Positions 1 through 7,433 are shown, counted from the stretch's first letter. The stretch is DNA of 19,250 nucleotides from Bacteroidales bacterium (GCA_030643125.1 DAOWML010000007.1:1-19250), one strand, 5' to 3'. Translations and numbers: made by a program. Notes: generated from the letters alone by a model not told the origin.

Positions 1-450
1 TACAGCATTGCCCTCAGACCCCTGTTCAAACAACGAATTTCCTCTATTCTGAACAAATCCTCTTGCTTTCTCAACATATTCCCAGTAAACAATATAAATT
101 TCCGATAATTTAACTTCTTTATTTTGAAGACGTTTTACTTCTGATTCGTACATTGAAATGGTTGAATATGCCCAGCATGACCCTGCATTTCCTTGAGATA
201 TTACCGGATTAGCCCATTCTCTTTTGTATAAATTAATTTTATTTGGCAAATCCAAGCCTGTATGATCCATCATAAACTTTTTTTCCTTTTTCTCAGGATT
301 TAGTTTTTCTTTAACTTCAGAAACATCCTTCAAAATAAAGTTTTGATAAAATCCTGCTTTGTATTCTTCAAAAACAGTTTTATCCTTCTTCTGTGCAAAT
401 GCATTAATTGCAAAAACAGAAATTGTTAAAAACATTAATATTTTTTTCAT
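1..450 (-). CDS. Secreted C1-family cysteine peptidase, bleomycin hydrolase-like (partial, C-terminus off the left edge)
   Basis: An uninterrupted frame of 150 codons runs from ATG at 450 off the left edge, so only the N-terminal part is present. The first 20 residues (MKKILMFLTISVFAINAFAQ) look like a signal peptide, suggesting export to the periplasm or cell surface. Further in, the segment QGNAGSCWAYST matches the papain-fold (C1) active site, with the Gln of the oxyanion hole and the catalytic Cys followed by Trp. The preceding segment MMDHTGLDLP resembles the Bacteroidota C1 peptidases related to bleomycin hydrolase (PepC). The catalytic His and Asn would lie beyond the edge. It is read in the same direction as rnz but has its own candidate -7 box, so it may be a separate unit. 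The peptidase fold is well supported; its substrate cannot be told. Confidence 0.85.
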   Translation of the reverse strand, partial: MKKILMFLTISVFAINAFAQKKDKTVFEEYKAGFYQNFILKDVSEVKEKLNPEKKEKKFMMDHTGLDLPNKINLYKREWANPVISQGNAGSCWAYSTISMYESEVKRLQNKEVKLSEIYIVYWEYVEKARGFVQNRGNSLFEQGSEGNAV

Positions 451-487
451 TTTTATGGTTTTATGGTGTAATTAATATTAGAAAATT

Positions 488-495
488 CAAAAATA
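488..495 (-). promoter_or_regulatory. Candidate -7 box for the C1 peptidase gene
   Basis: On the minus strand this reads TATTTTTG, a match to the Bacteroidota -7 pattern TAnnTTTG, 37 bases before the peptidase start. No good TTTG lies 19 bases upstream (the sequence there is TAAC), so the -33 element is weak or missing. The expected start of transcription would be near 481. The upstream half lies over the 3' end of rnz. Confidence 0.4.
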
Positions 496-501
496 CAATA
501 T

Positions 502-1431
502 TTAATCTTCTCTCGTTAATTCTACTATATGCTTTTCACCATCTTCAGCAGAATATGTATTTGGGAATAAGTCCCTGGCCTCACTGATAATTTGGCTTAC
601 ATCTTTGTACCTTGCTGAAAAATGACCTACAATTAATTTCCCTACAATAGCTTTCTTTGCAATTTTCGCTGCATCTTCGGATGTTGAGTGATAAGTTAAT
701 TTTGCCTGGCGTTTCATGTTTTTAGCAAAAGTTGCTTCATGAAATAGTAAATCAACATTTTCAATTATTGGTATTATCTTCTCACTATATGCTGTATCAG
801 TACAATAAGCATATGAACGACTTTTATATGGAGGTAAAGTTAATTTATCACTCGGAACAACATCACCATTACTAATAATAAAATCTCCACCTTCCTTAAT
901 GTCTTGAATTTTACTTATCGGAATTTTGTAATCCTGAACAACATTTTTTTTCAGGTTTCTCAAATGCGGTTTTTCAGTAAACTTAAATCCACATGTAGGA
1001 ATTCGATGTTTTAAGGGTATTGTTTCAACTTTAACTTTATTATCTTCAAAAATTAACTCACTAAGTTTAGGATTTAAATGATGATATATTATTTTGAATG
1101 ATATGGATCTTTCAAAATACTCTAGGTGCCTACTTAAAATACTTTCTAATTCAGTATGAGCATATATATGCAAATCTTTATCACGATTAAGTAGATTAAA
1201 TGTTGAAATTAATCCAAACAAGCCAAAAATGTGATCTCCATGTAAATGACTTATAAAAATATGATCAATCTTTCCAAAGCGTATTTTATTTTTCCTGATT
1301 TGAATTTGCGTTCCTTCGCCACAATCAACTAAAAAAAACCGCTCATGTACATTAAGCACATGAGCGGTTAAGTTTCTTTTCGAAGTTGGAACAGCTGAAC
1401 TGCTTCCTAATATTGTTAATTCAAAAGTCAA
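502..1431 (-). CDS. rnz: Ribonuclease Z (tRNA 3'-end endonuclease)
   Basis: RNase Z is a zinc-dependent metallo-beta-lactamase-fold endonuclease that trims the 3' trailer of tRNA precursors. At 309 residues it matches the usual short (bacterial) form. Visible motifs in order: an N-terminal LGSSSAVPT segment, LVDCGEGTQ, the zinc motif SHLHGDH, PLKHRIPTCGF, TDTAYS, HEATF and GHFSARY. The start is TTG at 1431: the next in-frame stop upstream is at 1450-1452 with no ATG between, and starting here puts the conserved N-terminal strand at the usual place. It lies 14 bases after the STAS gene stop, so it is probably co-transcribed, and perhaps translationally coupled, with rpsA and the STAS gene. Oddity: a 12-bp perfect hairpin followed by eight T sits inside codons 21-32 (see the separate entry). 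The tRNA-Asp in this window lacks an encoded CCA, a class of precursor that RNase Z matures. Confidence 0.95.
   Translation of the reverse strand: MTFELTILGSSSAVPTSKRNLTAHVLNVHERFFLVDCGEGTQIQIRKNKIRFGKIDHIFISHLHGDHIFGLFGLISTFNLLNRDKDLHIYAHTELESILSRHLEYFERSISFKIIYHHLNPKLSELIFEDNKVKVETIPLKHRIPTCGFKFTEKPHLRNLKKNVVQDYKIPISKIQDIKEGGDFIISNGDVVPSDKLTLPPYKSRSYAYCTDTAYSEKIIPIIENVDLLFHEATFAKNMKRQAKLTYHSTSEDAAKIAKKAIVGKLIVGHFSARYKDVSQIISEARDLFPNTYSAEDGEKHIVELTRED
1331..1369 (-). terminator. Intrinsic-terminator-like hairpin inside the rnz coding sequence
   Basis: Read on the minus strand, AACCGCTCATGT (1369-1358), a 9-base loop, and ACATGAGCGGTT (1348-1337) form 12 perfect base pairs. They are followed directly by a run of eight T (1338-1331, sharing two bases with the stem). 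The hairpin spans nucleotides 63-95 of rnz in the sense direction. Shape and T-run are those of a Rho-independent terminator, but it lies in coding sequence, so it could act as an attenuator rather than a full stop. Function is inferred. Confidence 0.6.
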
Positions 1432-1445
1432 ATTAAAAATTCGGT

Positions 1446-1817
1446 TTATTTACCATTATTTTTGCGACCTTCTTCTTCGGTACTAACAATATCGACAGCT
1501 TCTTCGGTTGAATATGCAATATTCAAAACTGTATCCAACTGCGATATGGTGATTAATCTGTCAACAGCATCGTTTAAACCTGTTAAAACAAATGTTCCAT
1601 TAGCATTTTTACAAAGACGATTAGCAACAAGAATAGCACTTAGACCTGATGAATCACAATATCTGCAATTACTTAAATCAAGTATAATATTCTTTTCTCC
1701 CTTACCAGAGATTAAAACTAATTCGGATTTCAAACTTGGTGCAACATTTGTGTCAAGTTTTTCTTCCATTACTTGAATTAAAGTGTACTTTTCCAGTTTT
1801 TCAATCTTAAATTCCAT
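1446..1817 (-). CDS. STAS-domain protein, anti-sigma factor antagonist type
   Basis: This 123-residue protein is a single STAS domain covering roughly residues 5-105. The segment DLSNCRYCDSSGLSAIL holds the usual DSSG loop with the Ser that a partner kinase phosphorylates in SpoIIAA/RsbV-type proteins. Such proteins bind an anti-sigma factor or switch kinase and release its target when unphosphorylated. In this lineage, which lacks the Bacillus sigma-B system, the partner may be a different switch protein and none is encoded nearby. The gene is 29 bases downstream of rpsA and 14 bases upstream of rnz, so the three probably form one operon. The C-terminus ends in a short charged tail (EEEGRKNNGK). 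The domain call is firm; the pathway is unknown. Confidence 0.88.
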   Translation of the reverse strand: MEFKIEKLEKYTLIQVMEEKLDTNVAPSLKSELVLISGKGEKNIILDLSNCRYCDSSGLSAILVANRLCKNANGTFVLTGLNDAVDRLITISQLDTVLNIAYSTEEAVDIVSTEEEGRKNNGK

Positions 1818-1846
1818 TGTAATTAGTTTTTAATTAAAATAAAGAA

Positions 1847-4171
1847 CTATTTAGAAGCTTTCTTATCACTTTTCTTGTCAACCTTAGGTTTTTCCTCCTC
1901 GCCTGCCGGATCTACCTTATCGGCAGACAAGCTGGCAGGTTTCTTAGTTTCCTTCTTATCTACTGCTTTATCTTCCTTTTTCTTAGCTTTTGGTTTTGCT
2001 GCAGGTTTAGCTTTCTTAGCTTCCTTCTTCTCTTCTACTTTATCTTCCCCAGCAGGTTCTTTCTTAGCTTTTGGTTTTGCTGCAGGTTTAGCTTTCTTTA
2101 CTTCTTTTTTCTTTTCTTCCTTCTTAGCTTCTTCCTTAGCATCCATTTCAGCTTTCTTGTCAGCTATTTCTTTCTTCTGCATTTGTTCCATCTCATTCTT
2201 AAGCGATGCAAGCTCAGTAATATCTCCTAAAGTAGTTTTTTCTAAATTAGTTTTAACTTTCTTTACAGCTTTTTTACTAGAAGCAGCCTTTTGCTTTCTT
2301 TCTGCTGCCACTTCCCCTCTTTTCTCATCTTCGAAAACTCTACTATGAGATAATATTATTTTCTTAGATGATTTAGAAAATTCTATTACTTTAAAATCTA
2401 ATTTTTCATCAACTTTAGCTGAACTCCCGTCTTCCTTAACAAAATGTTTTGGAGTAACAAATCCCTCAACACCATATGGTAAAGCAATTACAGCTCCTTT
2501 ATCAAATACGTCAATAACAGTACCTTCGTGAATTGAACCTACGGTAAATACTGTTTCGAATACATCCCAAGGATTTTCTTCTAATTGCTTGTGTCCTAAG
2601 CTTAATCTACGGTTTTCTTTATCAACCTCTAAAACAACTACTTCAATACTTTCCCCAATGGAAGTAAATTCAGCAGGATGCTTAATTTTCTTAGTCCAAG
2701 AAAGATCTGAAATATGAATTAAACCATCAACACCCTCTTCTATTTCAACAAATATACCAAAGTTAGTAAAGTTACGTGCTGTAGCAGAATGCTTAGTTCC
2801 AACAGTATATTTCTCGTCTACATTACTCCACGGATCAGTCTTAAGTTGTTTAATACCTAAAGACATTTTTCTTTCTTCTCTATCAAGAGTAAGAATTTGT
2901 GCTTCAATATTGTCGTTAACTTGTAAAAATTCTTGTGCACTTCTTAAATGTTGCGACCATGACATTTCAGAAACGTGAATTAGTCCCTCAACACCAGATT
3001 GAATTTCAACAAATGCTCCATAATCAGCTAAAACAACAACTCTTCCTTTAACAGTATCGCCAACTTTAATTTTCTTATCAAGTGAATCCCACGGATGTGG
3101 AGTTAATTGTTTTAAACCAAGAGCAATACGTTTCTTTTCATCATCAAAATCAAGAATTACAACATTTAATTTTTGATCTAATTGAACCATTTCTTCCGGA
3201 TGATTTACACGGCCCCAAGATAAATCCGTAATGTGGATTAATCCATCAACACCACCAAGATCGATAAATACACCATAAGAAGTTATATTTTTAACAGTTC
3301 CTTCCAGAACCTGACCTTTTTCTAATTTAGCAATAATTTCTTTCTTTTGTTGTTCTAATTCCTCTTCGATAAGAGCTTTGTGAGAAACAACAACATTTTT
3401 AAATTCATGATTAATCTTAACAACCTTGAATTCCATAGTTTTCTCAACATAAACATCGTAATCACGAATTGGTTTAACATCAATTTGCGAACCAGGCAAA
3501 AATGCTTCGATGCCAAATACGTCAACGATCATACCACCTTTAGTACGACATTTAATAAAACCTTTAATAATTTCATCTTTTTCAAGAGCTTCATTTACAC
3601 GATCCCAAGAACGTAATGCTCTTGCTTTTTTATGAGAAAGTACTAGCTGGCCATCTTTGTCTTCCTGACTTTCTACATAAACTTCCACTTTATCACCAGG
3701 TTTTAATTCCTGATTGTAGCGAAATTCATTTAAACTAACAATACCTTCAGATTTGTAACCAATATTAATTACAACTTCACGTTTGCTCATAGAAACAACT
3801 GTTCCGTCAATTACTTCATTTTCAGTAATTGTTGAAAGAGTTTCATCATACATTTTCTCAAACTTTTCTCTTTCTTCAGTTTGAATAATTTCTTGCTCAT
3901 TTGTAATGTTATCCCAATCAAATTCATCACCAGGAGTAGCAAATTCTACAACAGATTTTTCTTTCTCGCCTGTCGTACGAGCAGGCTTTTTATCTGCCCC
4001 GCCTGCCGGACGGGCAGGTTTTCCTTCTACCTTTGCAGTTTCTTCTACCTTTTCAGTTTCTTCTACCTTTTCAGTTTCTTCAACTTTTGCAGGCTTATCA
4101 ACTTTCACATTTTCCTTCTGCTCAACATTCTCGTTTTGCTCAACAGATTTATTCACTTCTTTTTCAGTCAT
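1847..4171 (-). CDS. rpsA: 30S ribosomal protein S1
   Basis: S1 binds mRNA on the small ribosomal subunit and helps start translation, which matters in a lineage with weak Shine-Dalgarno sequences. The 774-residue product has six S1 (OB-fold) domains at about residues 113-183, 196-268, 283-355, 368-443, 455-530 and 543-612. Domains 3-5 carry the clear G-x-F-V/I-x-hydrophobic and GLIH(I/V) signatures; domains 1 and 2 are the divergent ribosome-binding pair. E. coli S1 has about 557 residues, so this one is long: it has an acidic, repetitive N-terminal extension of about 110 residues (four VEET-type units) and a Lys/Ala/Glu-rich C-terminal tail of about 150 residues. Parts of both extensions are encoded by GC-rich palindromic elements inserted in frame. 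The ATG at 4171 fits a promoter at 4233-4263. It heads the operon with the STAS gene and rnz. Confidence 0.95.
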   Translation of the reverse strand: MTEKEVNKSVEQNENVEQKENVKVDKPAKVEETEKVEETEKVEETAKVEGKPARPAGGADKKPARTTGEKEKSVVEFATPGDEFDWDNITNEQEIIQTEEREKFEKMYDETLSTITENEVIDGTVVSMSKREVVINIGYKSEGIVSLNEFRYNQELKPGDKVEVYVESQEDKDGQLVLSHKKARALRSWDRVNEALEKDEIIKGFIKCRTKGGMIVDVFGIEAFLPGSQIDVKPIRDYDVYVEKTMEFKVVKINHEFKNVVVSHKALIEEELEQQKKEIIAKLEKGQVLEGTVKNITSYGVFIDLGGVDGLIHITDLSWGRVNHPEEMVQLDQKLNVVILDFDDEKKRIALGLKQLTPHPWDSLDKKIKVGDTVKGRVVVLADYGAFVEIQSGVEGLIHVSEMSWSQHLRSAQEFLQVNDNIEAQILTLDREERKMSLGIKQLKTDPWSNVDEKYTVGTKHSATARNFTNFGIFVEIEEGVDGLIHISDLSWTKKIKHPAEFTSIGESIEVVVLEVDKENRRLSLGHKQLEENPWDVFETVFTVGSIHEGTVIDVFDKGAVIALPYGVEGFVTPKHFVKEDGSSAKVDEKLDFKVIEFSKSSKKIILSHSRVFEDEKRGEVAAERKQKAASSKKAVKKVKTNLEKTTLGDITELASLKNEMEQMQKKEIADKKAEMDAKEEAKKEEKKKEVKKAKPAAKPKAKKEPAGEDKVEEKKEAKKAKPAAKPKAKKKEDKAVDKKETKKPASLSADKVDPAGEEEKPKVDKKSDKKASK
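1900..1942 (+). repeat. GC-rich palindromic element, copy A (inside rpsA)
   Basis: The outer arms CCTGCC (1902-1907) and GGCAGG (1934-1939) and the alternative inner arms CTGCCG (1903-1908) and CGGCAG (1921-1926) compete with each other. On the coding strand it is read in frame as KPASLSADKVDPAGE, in the S1 tail. The layout matches the other copies in this window: GCCTG at the left, CAGGTTT at the right. Confidence 0.7.
1981..2098 (-). repeat. Tandem duplication in the rpsA tail
   Basis: A 37-base block at 1981-2017 recurs identically at 2062-2098, a period of 81 bases (27 codons), so the reading frame is kept. Each copy encodes the basic peptide KKAKPAAKPKAKK. It explains part of the long C-terminal tail of S1. 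Confidence 0.8.
3967..4019 (+). repeat. GC-rich palindromic elements, copies B and B2 (side by side in rpsA)
   Basis: Copy B has GCCTG (3968-3972) and CAGGC (3982-3986) around the self-complementary TCGTACGA. Copy B2 has CCTGCC (4002-4007) and GGCAGG (4013-4018) around GGACG. On the coding strand they are read in frame as KPARPAGGAD followed by KKPARTTGEK, between the acidic repeats and the first S1 domain. The GC content is well above the surrounding gene, as expected of inserted elements. Confidence 0.75.
4025..4096 (-). repeat. 18-bp tandem repeat at the start of rpsA
   Basis: Four units of 18 bases (the last one degenerate) encode successive KVEETE/A hexapeptides in the acidic N-terminal extension of S1. 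The period is a multiple of three, so changes in copy number would keep the frame. Confidence 0.8.
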
Positions 4172-4232
4172 TTAAGTAATTTAATTAATTTTTAGTAAGT
4201 TAGACATTATATTTATATAGTAAATCAGTGTG

Positions 4233-4263
4233 CAAAAATAGAATTTTTATTTAATTATTTAAA
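4233..4263 (-). promoter_or_regulatory. Promoter of the rpsA-STAS-rnz operon
   Basis: On the minus strand TTTA (4263-4260), 19 bases, then TATTTTTG (4240-4233) matches the Bacteroidota promoter pattern TTTG-N19-TAnnTTTG except for one base of the -33 box. Transcription would start near 4226, giving a leader of about 55 bases before the rpsA ATG. Confidence 0.65.
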
Positions 4264-4314
4264 AATAAAGATACTAAAAAAACCATATAGTAATCAAATT
4301 AGTAATCTATATTG

Positions 4315-4340
4315 TGACAAATACTTGCATTTATTTGTCA
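4315..4340. terminator. Hairpin just after the response-regulator gene, possible weak terminator
   Basis: TGACAAATA (4315-4323) and TATTTGTCA (4332-4340) are perfect 9-bp arms with an 8-base loop. The hairpin lies 18 bases beyond the stop of the receiver gene. No T-run follows on either strand, so it may be an operator or mRNA-end hairpin rather than a true terminator. Confidence 0.35.
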
Positions 4341-4358
4341 AATAATATATATTTAAAG

Positions 4359-4721
4359 CTAAATTAGGTCATTAATTATTTTTTTCAATTTAATTCTATC
4401 TATAGGTTTTGTTAAGAACTCTGAAATTCCTTTTTGGTATAATTCATTTCTTAAATTTTCGTCATCCATTCCAGAAATAATAATTATTGGGACTTTACGA
4501 TTATTTAATTTATGTTTTATCATGCTTATAAATTCTACTCCGGCTATACCTGGCAAATTTAAGTCTGCTATAACAAGGTCAGGAATATTTCCTTTCTCAA
4601 TAAAATCAATCGCCTCTAATGAATTTTCCGTTAGCATCAAATTATACTGATGGCACAATAATTTTTGTATTATCTTTCGATAAATTATATCATCATCAAT
4701 AATTAATATTTTCTTTTTCAT
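4359..4721 (-). CDS. Stand-alone response regulator receiver (CheY-like)
   Basis: The whole 120-residue protein is one receiver domain with no output domain. The acidic pocket is D9-D10-D11, the phospho-acceptor is D53 (in IADLNLPG), the switch Ser is S83 (IIISGMDD) and the conserved Lys is K105 (LTKP), all at the usual spacing. Such single-domain regulators act by phosphorylation-dependent binding to another protein or pass phosphate along a relay. No histidine kinase is encoded in the window. It sits alone on the minus strand, divergent from the UDP-glucose dehydrogenase gene, so a link to polysaccharide genes is possible but unproven. The start at 4721 puts the first beta strand directly at the N-terminus, as usual. 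Confidence 0.92.
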   Translation of the reverse strand: MKKKILIIDDDIIYRKIIQKLLCHQYNLMLTENSLEAIDFIEKGNIPDLVIADLNLPGIAGVEFISMIKHKLNNRKVPIIIISGMDDENLRNELYQKGISEFLTKPIDRIKLKKIINDLI

Positions 4722-4903
4722 TCGATACTAAATTATTATTTATAAAGTTATAATATTTTGTATTAAACAGCATTTATTTAATCAATAAAGTATTAAAAAG
4801 CATATTAAAAAATGTCAAAAAAATTTAGTATAAAGATAATTCTTAGTAAGTTCGTAAACTTTTTTGAAACAAATCTGAAATAACAAATAAAATCATATAA
4901 AAT

Positions 4904-6217
4904 ATGAAAATATCGATGGTTGGTACCGGATATGTAGGTTTAGTTTCCGGTACATGTTTTGCTGAAACAGGTGTTATGGTTACTTGTGTTGATGTAGACA
5001 AAGAAAAAATAGATAATTTAAATAAAGGAATTATACCTATTTTCGAGCCGGGACTGGAGCCTATGGTTCAACGCAATGTTGAAATGAACAGGCTTTTCTT
5101 TACTACAAGTTTAAAAGAAAGTCTTGAAGGTACTGAAGCAATATTTATTGCAGTAGGTACTCCTCCTGACGAAGACGGAAGCGCCGATTTGCAATATGTA
5201 ATTTCAGTAGCTAGTGAGATTGGTCAGCACATGACAAAATATCTTGTTATATTAACAAAAAGTACTGTACCTATTGGAACTGCTAAAAAAGTTAGGACTG
5301 CTATTCAGGTAGAGCTTGACAAGCGAGGTGTTAATATTCCATTCGATGTTGCCTCAAACCCGGAGTTTCTTAAAGAAGGCGATGCTATTAATGATTTTCT
5401 AAAACCTGATAGAATTGTTATTGGAACAGATTCGGAACAAGCCAGAGAAGTGATGAACCGACTTTACAAACCATTTATCATGAAAAACAATCGTATTGTT
5501 TTCATGGATATTCCTTCGGCTGAAATGACCAAATATGCTGCTAATGCAATGCTTGCCACCAAAATCAGTTTTATGAACGATATTGCAAATCTTTGTGAAA
5601 TAGTCGGAGCAGATATTACATCAGTTCGTCGTGGTATTGGTAGTGATACAAGAATTGGATACCAATTCATATACGCAGGTGCAGGTTATGGTGGATCATG
5701 TTTTCCTAAAGATGTTAAAGCATTAATTAAAACATCGGATCAAAACAAGCATTCACTGGAAGTTTTAAAAGCTGTTGAGGATGTTAATGACCGTCAGAAA
5801 TTGGTTTTATTCAACAAAGTAAATAAGCATTTTAATGGTGATTTAAAAGGTAAGCGTATTGCACTTTGGGGATTATCATTTAAACCAAACACGGATGATA
5901 TGCGCGAAGCTCCGGCATTGGTAATTATAGATAAATTAGTTGAAGCCGGAGCTACAGTAGTAAGTTATGACCCTGTAGCAATGAAAGAATGTAAACGTAT
6001 TATTGGCAATAAAATTGAATATGCCAGCAATCCTTATGAAGCGATAAAAGATACGGATGCTCTATTACTGATTACTGAATGGTCGGAATTCAGAGTTCCA
6101 AAATGGAAAGAAATGGAAGCCCTTATGAAAAACAAACTTGTTTTTGACGGACGTAACATTTATGAACCTAAAGATATGAAAAAATGGGGCTGGACATATT
6201 ACGGAATTGGACGATAA
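4904..6217 (+). CDS. ugd: UDP-glucose 6-dehydrogenase
   Basis: This enzyme oxidises UDP-glucose to UDP-glucuronate with two NAD+ in the cytoplasm, feeding capsule, LPS and exopolysaccharide synthesis. The 437-residue length is typical of the UDP-glucose/GDP-mannose dehydrogenase family. The N-terminal Rossmann domain opens with VGTGYVGLVSG; VGTPPDEDGSAD and STVPIGT follow; NPEFLKEGDAI and AEMTKYAANAML carry conserved Glu and Lys residues. The catalytic Cys is C266 in GAGYGGSCFPKD. The C-terminal UDP-binding domain contains LSFKPNTDDMREAPA and FDGRNI. GDP-mannose dehydrogenase is the alternative, but the overall motif pattern fits the TuaD/Ugd type better. It is followed by a 346-base gap before rfbA, so co-transcription is uncertain. 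Confidence 0.93.
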   Translation: MKISMVGTGYVGLVSGTCFAETGVMVTCVDVDKEKIDNLNKGIIPIFEPGLEPMVQRNVEMNRLFFTTSLKESLEGTEAIFIAVGTPPDEDGSADLQYVISVASEIGQHMTKYLVILTKSTVPIGTAKKVRTAIQVELDKRGVNIPFDVASNPEFLKEGDAINDFLKPDRIVIGTDSEQAREVMNRLYKPFIMKNNRIVFMDIPSAEMTKYAANAMLATKISFMNDIANLCEIVGADITSVRRGIGSDTRIGYQFIYAGAGYGGSCFPKDVKALIKTSDQNKHSLEVLKAVEDVNDRQKLVLFNKVNKHFNGDLKGKRIALWGLSFKPNTDDMREAPALVIIDKLVEAGATVVSYDPVAMKECKRIIGNKIEYASNPYEAIKDTDALLLITEWSEFRVPKWKEMEALMKNKLVFDGRNIYEPKDMKKWGWTYYGIGR

Positions 6218-6285
6218 AATTATTATTTAACCTGAGTTCGATTTAAAGAAAGCAATTTAAGGATAATTACAATAAGTATTATAAT

Positions 6286-6317
6286 TGGAATGATGGATTA
6301 ATGGATTGATGGATTTT
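6286..6317 (+). repeat. 8-bp-period repeat TGGAwnnn, four units
   Basis: Four consecutive 8-base units each begin TGGA (TGGAATGA, TGGATTAA, TGGATTGA, TGGATTTT). A related three-unit array (TGGAATAT, TGGAATAC, TGGAATGT) lies at 8941-8964. Both are intergenic and flank the dTDP-rhamnose genes. Confidence 0.6.
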
Positions 6318-6465
6318 TACTTACCGCAAACTGGTTTTTAAAAAAAATCTATCCAACATTTCATTTTTTCAATATTCCTTAATTATCAAAAAATGCTACA
6401 TACTGAAATTCAGATTATTGAATTAATTTCTATATAGAACCAGTTTAATTTTATAATAATTTGTT

Positions 6466-6495
6466 AAAGCTGGTGTTTTATTACATCAGCTTTTT
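6466..6495 (+). terminator. Rho-independent terminator upstream of rfbA
   Basis: AAAGCTGGTG (6466-6475), an 8-base loop, and CATCAGCTTT (6484-6493) form 10 pairs including one G-U pair, followed by five T (6491-6495) and more T-rich sequence. It lies about 250 bases after ugd, so it may end a long ugd 3' end or insulate rfbA from it. Confidence 0.6.
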
Positions 6496-6563
6496 CTTAT
6501 TTTTACCTGATATATAAAAAAGCATTTAAATAATAAAATATAATTTAAAATTAAATCATTATA

Positions 6564-7433
6564 ATGAAAGGTATAATATTAGCCGGAGGAGCTGGCACCC
6601 GACTTTATCCTATTACTAAAAGCATTTCAAAGCAGATTATTCCAATATATGATAAACCTATGATCTATTATCCATTATCTGTTTTAATGCTTTCAGGCAT
6701 CAGAGAAATATTAATTATCTCGACTCCAAAAGATATCCATTTGTATGAGGATTTGCTTGGTGATGGAAAACAACTTGGACTTAATTTGTCCTACGAAATT
6801 CAGCCATCACCTGACGGACTTGCACAAGCATTTATAATTGGAGAAGAATTTATTGGAAATGATAATGTTTGCCTGGTTCTGGGTGACAATATTTTCTATG
6901 GTTACGGATTTACTAAAATTCTGACAAATGCTGCAGAACTTAAAGACGGAGCCATTGTTTTTGGTTATTATGTAAACGATCCTGAAAGATATGGTGTAGT
7001 AGAATTTGATGGTAACGAAAAGGTTTTAAGTTTAGAAGAAAAACCGGAAAAACCCAAATCTAACTATGCTGTTACCGGATTGTACTTTTACTCTAATGAT
7101 GTAATACAAAAAGCGAAAGGGTTGAAACCCAGCAAACGTGGCGAGCTTGAGATTACAGACTTAAACAAACTATATTTAAATGACACCAAATTAAGTGTAG
7201 AACTTCTTGGAAGAGGTTTTGCATGGTTAGATACGGGAACTCACGATAGTCTTCTACAAGCCTCAAATTATGTTGCAACAATTGAACAACGGCAAGGACT
7301 AAAAATTGCTTGTATAGAAGAAATAGCTTATAAAAAAGGATTTATAAGTAAAAAGCAATTGATTAAACTTGGTGAGGAATTAAATAAAAATCAATACGGT
7401 CAATATTTAATAAAAATAGCTAACGAGTTATAA
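6564..7433 (+). CDS. rfbA: Glucose-1-phosphate thymidylyltransferase
   Basis: It joins dTTP and glucose-1-phosphate to give dTDP-glucose, the first step to dTDP-L-rhamnose. The 289-residue length is the family norm. The nucleotide-binding signature GGAGTRLYPIT starts at residue 8, followed by SKQIIPIYDKPMIYYPLSVL; further on are VLGDNIFYG, SLEEKPEKPKSNYAVTGLYFY, RGELEITDLN and FAWLDTGTHDSL, all characteristic of RmlA. The stop is two bases before the rfbC start, so the two are co-translated. Feedback inhibition by dTDP-rhamnose is known for the family. Rhamnose is a common part of surface polysaccharides. Confidence 0.96.
   Translation: MKGIILAGGAGTRLYPITKSISKQIIPIYDKPMIYYPLSVLMLSGIREILIISTPKDIHLYEDLLGDGKQLGLNLSYEIQPSPDGLAQAFIIGEEFIGNDNVCLVLGDNIFYGYGFTKILTNAAELKDGAIVFGYYVNDPERYGVVEFDGNEKVLSLEEKPEKPKSNYAVTGLYFYSNDVIQKAKGLKPSKRGELEITDLNKLYLNDTKLSVELLGRGFAWLDTGTHDSLLQASNYVATIEQRQGLKIACIEEIAYKKGFISKKQLIKLGEELNKNQYGQYLIKIANEL

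Larger units (their letters stand above)
6218..6563. other. 346-base intergenic region between ugd and rfbA
   Basis: No coding sequence is supported. It holds an 8-bp-period repeat (6286-6317), a loosely matching inverted counterpart at about 6340-6379, and a clear hairpin with a T-run (6466-6495) about 70 bases before rfbA. I found no perfect TTTG-N19-TAnnTTTG promoter. Confidence 0.6.

Noticed and set aside
1875..2348. Long open frame on the plus strand opposite the rpsA tail
   Set aside because: It mirrors the Lys/Ala/Glu-rich repeats of rpsA; the hydrophobic Ser/Phe/Leu product is a by-product of codon use on the other strand, and S1 is well supported.
3906..4175. Plus-strand open frame with a repeated SSTFSV peptide
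   Set aside because: It is the antisense of the 18-bp repeat in rpsA; no conserved features.
4923..4952. Inverted repeat GTACCGGA/TCCGGTAC at the start of ugd
   Set aside because: It arises from the Gly-Thr codons of the conserved nucleotide-binding motif, has a long loop and no T-run.
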